NCBI GenBank assembly: GCA_964619705.1
Contig: CAZUGF010000001.1
Coordinates: 124,001 to 188,000 of the forward strand
Direction: 5' to 3'
Length of the DNA: 64,000 bases
DNA from: VFZN01 sp964619705
GTDB lineage: Bacteria > Acidobacteriota > Vicinamibacteria > Vicinamibacterales > UBA2999
Both the position numbers and the translations under genes were made by a program. Below are positions 60,600-64,000 of this stretch, piece by piece. Every line of letters starts with the position of its first letter. Within the stretch, counting starts at the first letter, position 1. The notes beneath the pieces are model-generated. The model was not told where the DNA came from, did not search any database, and saw nothing but the letters and a program-made list of their open reading frames with translations.

Positions 60600-62024
60600 A
60601 TGACCCCAGATCAGTTCCGCGCCCACGGCCATGCCATCGTCGATCTCATCGCCGACTACCGTGCCCGGGTGGAGGAGCGGCCCGTGCGATCGCCGCTCGC
60701 ACCCGGCGACGTGAAGCGGTGGCTGCCGGACGCGCCGCCGGAGCAGCCGGAGTCCTTTGACGAGGTGATCCGGGACGTCGAGCGGCTCATCCTGCCGGGG
60801 CTGACCCACTGGCAGCACCCGCGGTTCTTCGGGTACTTTCCCTGCAACGGGTCGCTCTCGAGCGTGCTCGGCGACTTCCTGAGCACCGGCCTCGGCCAGC
60901 TCGGCCTCTCGTGGCAGTCGAGCCCCGCGTTGAGCGAGGTGGAAGAGGTGGCGACCGGCTGGCTGCGGCAGATGGTCGGCCTCTCGGACGCGTGGGACGG
61001 CGTCATCCAGGACACCGCGTCCACGAGCACGCTGCTGGCGCTGCTCTGCGCGCGGGAGCGTGTGACGGCCTACGGCCTCGCACGCGGAGGGCTGCAGGCC
61101 GAGCCGCGGCCGCTCGTCGTCTACACGTCCGCGCACAGCCACAGCTCCGTGGACAAGGCGGCCCTGCTGGCGGGGTTCGGGCGGGACAACATCCGCCACG
61201 TCGCGCACGACGCCGCGTACTCCATGCGTCCCGATGCGCTCTCCGCAGCGATCGACGCGGACGTGTCCGAGGGGCGGACGCCAGCCGCTGTCGTGGCGAC
61301 CACCGGATCGACGACGACCACCGCGATGGATCCCATCGGGGCCATCGCCGAGGTGACGCGCGCGCGCGGCATCTGGCTGCACGTGGACGCTGCGATGGCC
61401 GGCTCCGCGATGGTGCTGCCGGAGTGCCGCCCGCTGTGGGACGGCGTCGAGCACGCGGACTCGCTCGTCCTCAACCCGCACAAGTGGCTGGGTGCGGCGT
61501 TCGACTGCTCGACGTACTACGTCAGGGACGCGGAACACCTGGTGCGCGTGATGTCCACCAACCCGAGCTACCTCCAGTCCTCGGTCGACGATCGCGTCAG
61601 GAACTACCGCGACTGGGGCATCCCGCTGGGCCGCCGCTTCCGCGCCCTCAAGCTGTGGTGCCTGATACGGGAACAGGGCGTGGCCGGCCTGCAGGCCCGG
61701 CTGCGCCGCGACCTGGAGAATGCCCGGTGGCTGGCGGACGAGATCCGCACCGCGCCGGACTGGCGCGTGCTCGCGCCCGTGCCGCTGCAGACGCTCTGCG
61801 TGCGGCACGAGCCGCCCGACCTGGCCGGCGAGGATCTCGACCGTCATACGCAGGCATGGTGTGAGGCGATCAACCAGTCCGGCGCGGCCTACCTGACGCC
61901 GGCTGTCCTCGACGGCCGCTGGATGGTGCGGGTTTCCGTGGGAAGCGAGCTCACCGAACGAGCGCACGTCGAGCAGCTCTGGACCCTGATGCAGCAGGCC
62001 GCCACGCGCCAGCCCGCTTCGTGA
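60600..62024 (+). CDS. PLP-dependent aromatic-L-amino-acid decarboxylase family enzyme
   Basis: This 474-residue cytoplasmic enzyme removes carbon dioxide from an aromatic amino acid such as tryptophan, tyrosine or DOPA. It begins MTPDQFRAHGHAIVDLIADY, and HWQHPRFFGYFPCNGSLSSV and WQSSPALSEVEEVATGWL are group II decarboxylase signatures. His179 (SAHSHSS) stacks on PLP, Asp263 (LHVDAAMAG) binds its ring nitrogen, and Lys295 (NPHKWLGAAFDCS) binds it covalently. The length and motifs match the dopa/tryptophan decarboxylase group; the exact substrate is not decided. Confidence 0.94.
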   Translation: MTPDQFRAHGHAIVDLIADYRARVEERPVRSPLAPGDVKRWLPDAPPEQPESFDEVIRDVERLILPGLTHWQHPRFFGYFPCNGSLSSVLGDFLSTGLGQLGLSWQSSPALSEVEEVATGWLRQMVGLSDAWDGVIQDTASTSTLLALLCARERVTAYGLARGGLQAEPRPLVVYTSAHSHSSVDKAALLAGFGRDNIRHVAHDAAYSMRPDALSAAIDADVSEGRTPAAVVATTGSTTTTAMDPIGAIAEVTRARGIWLHVDAAMAGSAMVLPECRPLWDGVEHADSLVLNPHKWLGAAFDCSTYYVRDAEHLVRVMSTNPSYLQSSVDDRVRNYRDWGIPLGRRFRALKLWCLIREQGVAGLQARLRRDLENARWLADEIRTAPDWRVLAPVPLQTLCVRHEPPDLAGEDLDRHTQAWCEAINQSGAAYLTPAVLDGRWMVRVSVGSELTERAHVEQLWTLMQQAATRQPAS

Positions 62025-62049
62025 GCGAGCGCACCGTACGGGCCGCAGG

Positions 62050-62105
62050 GCGGAACTTCAGTTCCGCACTCGAGCGGGCTGTAGGGCGGAGTATCAGTTC
62101 CGTCC
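62050..62105. repeat. Two palindrome copies after the decarboxylase gene
   Basis: The first, GCGGAAC (62050-62056), loop TTCA, GTTCCGC (62061-62067), is a perfect 7-bp stem. The second (GTAGGGCGGAGTATCAGTTCC, from 62081 to about 62105) is degenerate, with mismatches near the loop. Both belong to the dispersed palindrome family. Confidence 0.8.
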
Positions 62106-62511
62106 CTATGGTGTGAGGGGAGATTGATGCCGTACGTGAAGTCCTCGCCGATCGGAGAGGAAAAGCAACGCCTCCGAGTATCGAAGCGCCCTCGAACGCA
62201 ACCCCTGCAATACTCGGAGGCTTCTGGTCCAGCGAGTCACCCATCCGACGATGGGCGGCAAGCCTAGTGTTGTCCAGCGGTGCGGACCGACTGAAGGTTG
62301 ATCGCGCAGAGGCCGCGTTCGCCGACATCACAATACATCTGCCAGGAAAGGTCCTGCATGTGTAGAGGCCGGTAACGATCGGCTGGAAGGCGCATGCGAC
62401 CTGGAGGTTGATACCATAAGTCGAATCCTCATCTTGGGCGATCTGGATGCCGTTCGGATTTCGCCGCGGCCCGCCGCTGCGAGCTGCCGTGATGGTCGAG
62501 GAAGGAGACCG
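62106..62511. other. Gene-poor, lower-GC region with a 12-bp inverted repeat
   Basis: GCCTCCGAGTAT (62170-62181) and ATACTCGGAGGC (62210-62221) form a perfect inverted repeat with a 28-base spacer, which could fold as an RNA hairpin. The rest of this space has lower GC than its surroundings and many in-frame stops, and shows no ORF, tRNA or transposase I can recognise. It may hold the promoter of the dehydrogenase gene, a small RNA, or the remains of a mobile element. Confidence 0.5.
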
Positions 62512-63888
62512 ATGAGTTCTTTCGCAGTCATGAATCCCGCCACGGGCACCGCCGTGGCGGACGTGCCGGACAATGGTCCGGCGGAGGCGCGCGAGGCGGC
62601 GGCACGTGCCGTCGCGGCGTTCGGCGCGTGGAAGGCAACGACCGCCTACGAGCGGTCGGCCATCCTCGAGGCGTGGACCGCCGCCATCCTCGCGCACGAT
62701 GACGAGCTGGCCCGGCTCATGGCGCAGGAGATGGGGAAGCCCATTGTCGAGGGCCGTGGGGAAGTGCGCTACGCGGCCGCCTTCGTCAAGTGGTACGCCG
62801 AGGAAGCCAAGCGCGTCTACGGCGAGACCGTGCCGAGCCAGTTCGCGCACAAGCGGCTGTTCGTGCAGCCGCGCCCTGTCGGGCCCGTCTACGCCGTGAC
62901 GCCGTGGAACTTCCCGGCCGCCATGATCACGCGCAAGGCCGCGCCGGCCCTGGCCGCCGGCTGCTCCGTAATCGTGAAGCCTGCGGAGCAGTCGCCGCTG
63001 ACCGCGATCCGCCTGGGCGAGCTCTGGATCGATGCCGGCGGGCCGGCGGATGTCTTCCAGGTACTGCCGACCTCGGAGCCGGCCGCGCTGTCCCGCGTGT
63101 TCTTCGAGGATCCCGCCATCCGCAAGCTGAGCTTCACCGGCAGCACGGCCGTGGGCATCGAACTCGCGGCGCTTGCCGCGAAGACGGTCAAGCGCGTCTC
63201 GTTGGAGCTCGGCGGGCACGCGCCCTTCCTGGTTTTCGCGGATGCGGATGTCGACGCCGCTGTCCGCCAGGTTGCCGCGGCGAAGTTCCGGAACGCCGGG
63301 CAGACGTGCGTCTGTGCCAATCGCATCTACGTGCACGACCGCATCCATGACGCGTTCGTCTCGCGCTTCAGCGCGCTCGTCTCCAGGCTCCGCGTCGGCG
63401 ATCCGCTGGACGAGGCCACTCAGATCGGCCCGCTCGTCGACGCGCAGGGCCTGGACAAGGTCCGCGCGCATGTGGACGATGCCCGCGCAAAGGGCGCGCA
63501 CGCCGAGGTCGGCGGCGGGACACGCGGCGGGCTCTACTTCGATCCGACGGTCCTCACCGGCGTTGCACGCGGCATGCGCATCCTGGACGAGGAAACGTTC
63601 GGTCCCGTCGCCCCCATCATCCGCTTCACGGACGACGACGAGGCCGTGCGCATGGCGAACGATACGCCCTTCGGGTTGGCCGCGTACCTCTGGACCCGCG
63701 ACCTCTCTCGCGCGTTCCACGTGGCCGAGGCGCTGGACTACGGCATCGTCGGCGTGAACGACGGCATGCCGTCGGTGGCCCAGGCGCCGTTCGGCGGCAT
63801 CAAGGCGTCGGGGCTCGGCCGCGAGGGCGGCAAGTGGGGCATCGAGGAGTACCTGGACCTCAAGTACATCTCGATTGCCCTCGGGTGA
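62512..63888 (+). CDS. gabD: NAD(P)-dependent succinate-semialdehyde dehydrogenase-type enzyme
   Basis: This 458-residue aldehyde dehydrogenase oxidises succinate semialdehyde or a similar aldehyde to the acid. Asn133 is in VTPWNFPAAMITRK, the general base Glu232 in VSLELGGHAPF and the catalytic Cys266 in NAGQTCVCANRIYVH. The C-terminal FGGIKASGLGREGGKWGIEE is typical of the GabD group. ATG 62512 has AGGAG five bases upstream; a longer frame from 62434 is not needed. It may act on the aldehyde made from an amine, which fits the decarboxylase 0.5 kb upstream, but co-transcription is not shown. Confidence 0.94.
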   Translation: MSSFAVMNPATGTAVADVPDNGPAEAREAAARAVAAFGAWKATTAYERSAILEAWTAAILAHDDELARLMAQEMGKPIVEGRGEVRYAAAFVKWYAEEAKRVYGETVPSQFAHKRLFVQPRPVGPVYAVTPWNFPAAMITRKAAPALAAGCSVIVKPAEQSPLTAIRLGELWIDAGGPADVFQVLPTSEPAALSRVFFEDPAIRKLSFTGSTAVGIELAALAAKTVKRVSLELGGHAPFLVFADADVDAAVRQVAAAKFRNAGQTCVCANRIYVHDRIHDAFVSRFSALVSRLRVGDPLDEATQIGPLVDAQGLDKVRAHVDDARAKGAHAEVGGGTRGGLYFDPTVLTGVARGMRILDEETFGPVAPIIRFTDDDEAVRMANDTPFGLAAYLWTRDLSRAFHVAEALDYGIVGVNDGMPSVAQAPFGGIKASGLGREGGKWGIEEYLDLKYISIALG

Positions 63889-63898
63889 CGGCCGGGGC

Positions 63899-63933
63899 CT
63901 CGTGGGGAACCGGGCCTCCGGTACCCCCACGAG
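63899..63933 (+). terminator. Long hairpin after the dehydrogenase gene
   Basis: CTCGTGGGG (63899-63907) pairs with CCCCACGAG (63925-63933), and an inner ACCGG (63909-63913) pairs with CCGGT (63918-63922) around GCCT. This two-part stem 10 bases after the stop is the best terminator candidate in the window, although no T tract follows. Confidence 0.65.
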
Positions 63934-63973
63934 CGCTTGTCACAACCCGCGCGTCTACGAGCAGGAGTACGCC

Positions 63974-64000
63974 GTGTGCACCCTGCCGAGGCCGCCAGCG
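63974..64000 (+). CDS. Possible start of the next gene (partial)
   Basis: A GTG at 63974 with CAGGAG six bases upstream opens a frame that runs to the window edge (nine codons seen). The leader resembles that of the TPR gene at 21066 (GCGTCTACGAGCA, GGAG, ACGCC, start). Nothing can be said about the product. Confidence 0.25.

Noticed and set aside
62400..62450. tRNA-like T-arm sequence GTCGAATCC
   Set aside because: No acceptor stem, anticodon arm or matching 5' part could be built around it.
61951..63930. 659-codon minus-strand frame spanning the decarboxylase and dehydrogenase region
   Set aside because: It runs antisense across a clear aldehyde dehydrogenase and non-coding DNA, with no domain of its own.

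Overview
The window is 64 kb of high-GC, densely coding bacterial DNA with genes on both strands. It contains one 100-base run of N at 14122-14221, so it comes from a draft or metagenome scaffold. Several family types point to the Acidobacteriota, probably Vicinamibacteria-like: a duplicated orphan MacB/FtsX permease (ADOP type) plus a decayed copy, a PD40/TolB-propeller protein of the kind usually fused to a Ser/Thr kinase, S9 and M14 secreted peptidases, DUF1028, DUF1684 and DUF2235 proteins, HEAT-repeat proteins beside an ECF sigma factor, and many exported amidohydrolases. This assignment is inference from family content. No rRNA, tRNA, CRISPR array, phage or intact insertion sequence was seen.

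Layout. 1-12 kb: the 3'-truncated end of a large exported protein of unknown family, an ADOP permease, an S9A prolyl oligopeptidase, an amidase, a hybrid histidine kinase and MsrB. 12-20 kb: small hypotheticals, two DinB/MDMPI-type proteins (one split by a false assembly gap), DUF1028, the GTPase YchF, a DUF2235 hydrolase, an RlmA-like methyltransferase, and a perfect sigma-54 type -24/-12 box before a 77-residue ORF. 20-35 kb: exported hypothetical and TPR proteins, a YkgJ-type cysteine-cluster protein, exonuclease III, a TetR regulator, a kinase-less PD40 protein, an exported SAM methyltransferase, an RND efflux pair, a Tat-exported glycosylasparaginase and an ADOP remnant. 35-41 kb: heme A synthase, DUF1684, a LysE exporter, the trehalose pair otsB-otsA and a DUF481 outer-membrane protein. 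41.7-49.6 kb: an ECF sigma/anti-sigma operon followed by two HEAT-repeat proteins, a 29-residue-repeat protein, an M14 peptidase and a GlsB-like membrane protein. 49.7-54.5 kb: a minus-strand cluster of an HTH-membrane protein, two amidohydrolases and a PLP deaminase/desulfhydrase. 54.5-64 kb: a Nudix hydrolase, a sodium symporter, a propeller/Fn3 protein, a class C beta-lactamase-like hydrolase, a lectin-like protein, an aromatic amino acid decarboxylase and succinate-semialdehyde dehydrogenase.

How the genes work together. The content fits a heterotrophic, probably aerobic organism (heme A for a terminal oxidase) that breaks down peptides and amides outside the cytoplasm, makes trehalose and exports xenobiotics. 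The two most distinctive features are a dispersed family of short palindromes and the sigma/anti-sigma/HEAT/29-residue-repeat operon. The palindromes have a TTCA loop and stems that change while keeping base pairing. They sit in intergenic spaces, at gene ends, and next to a broken gene.
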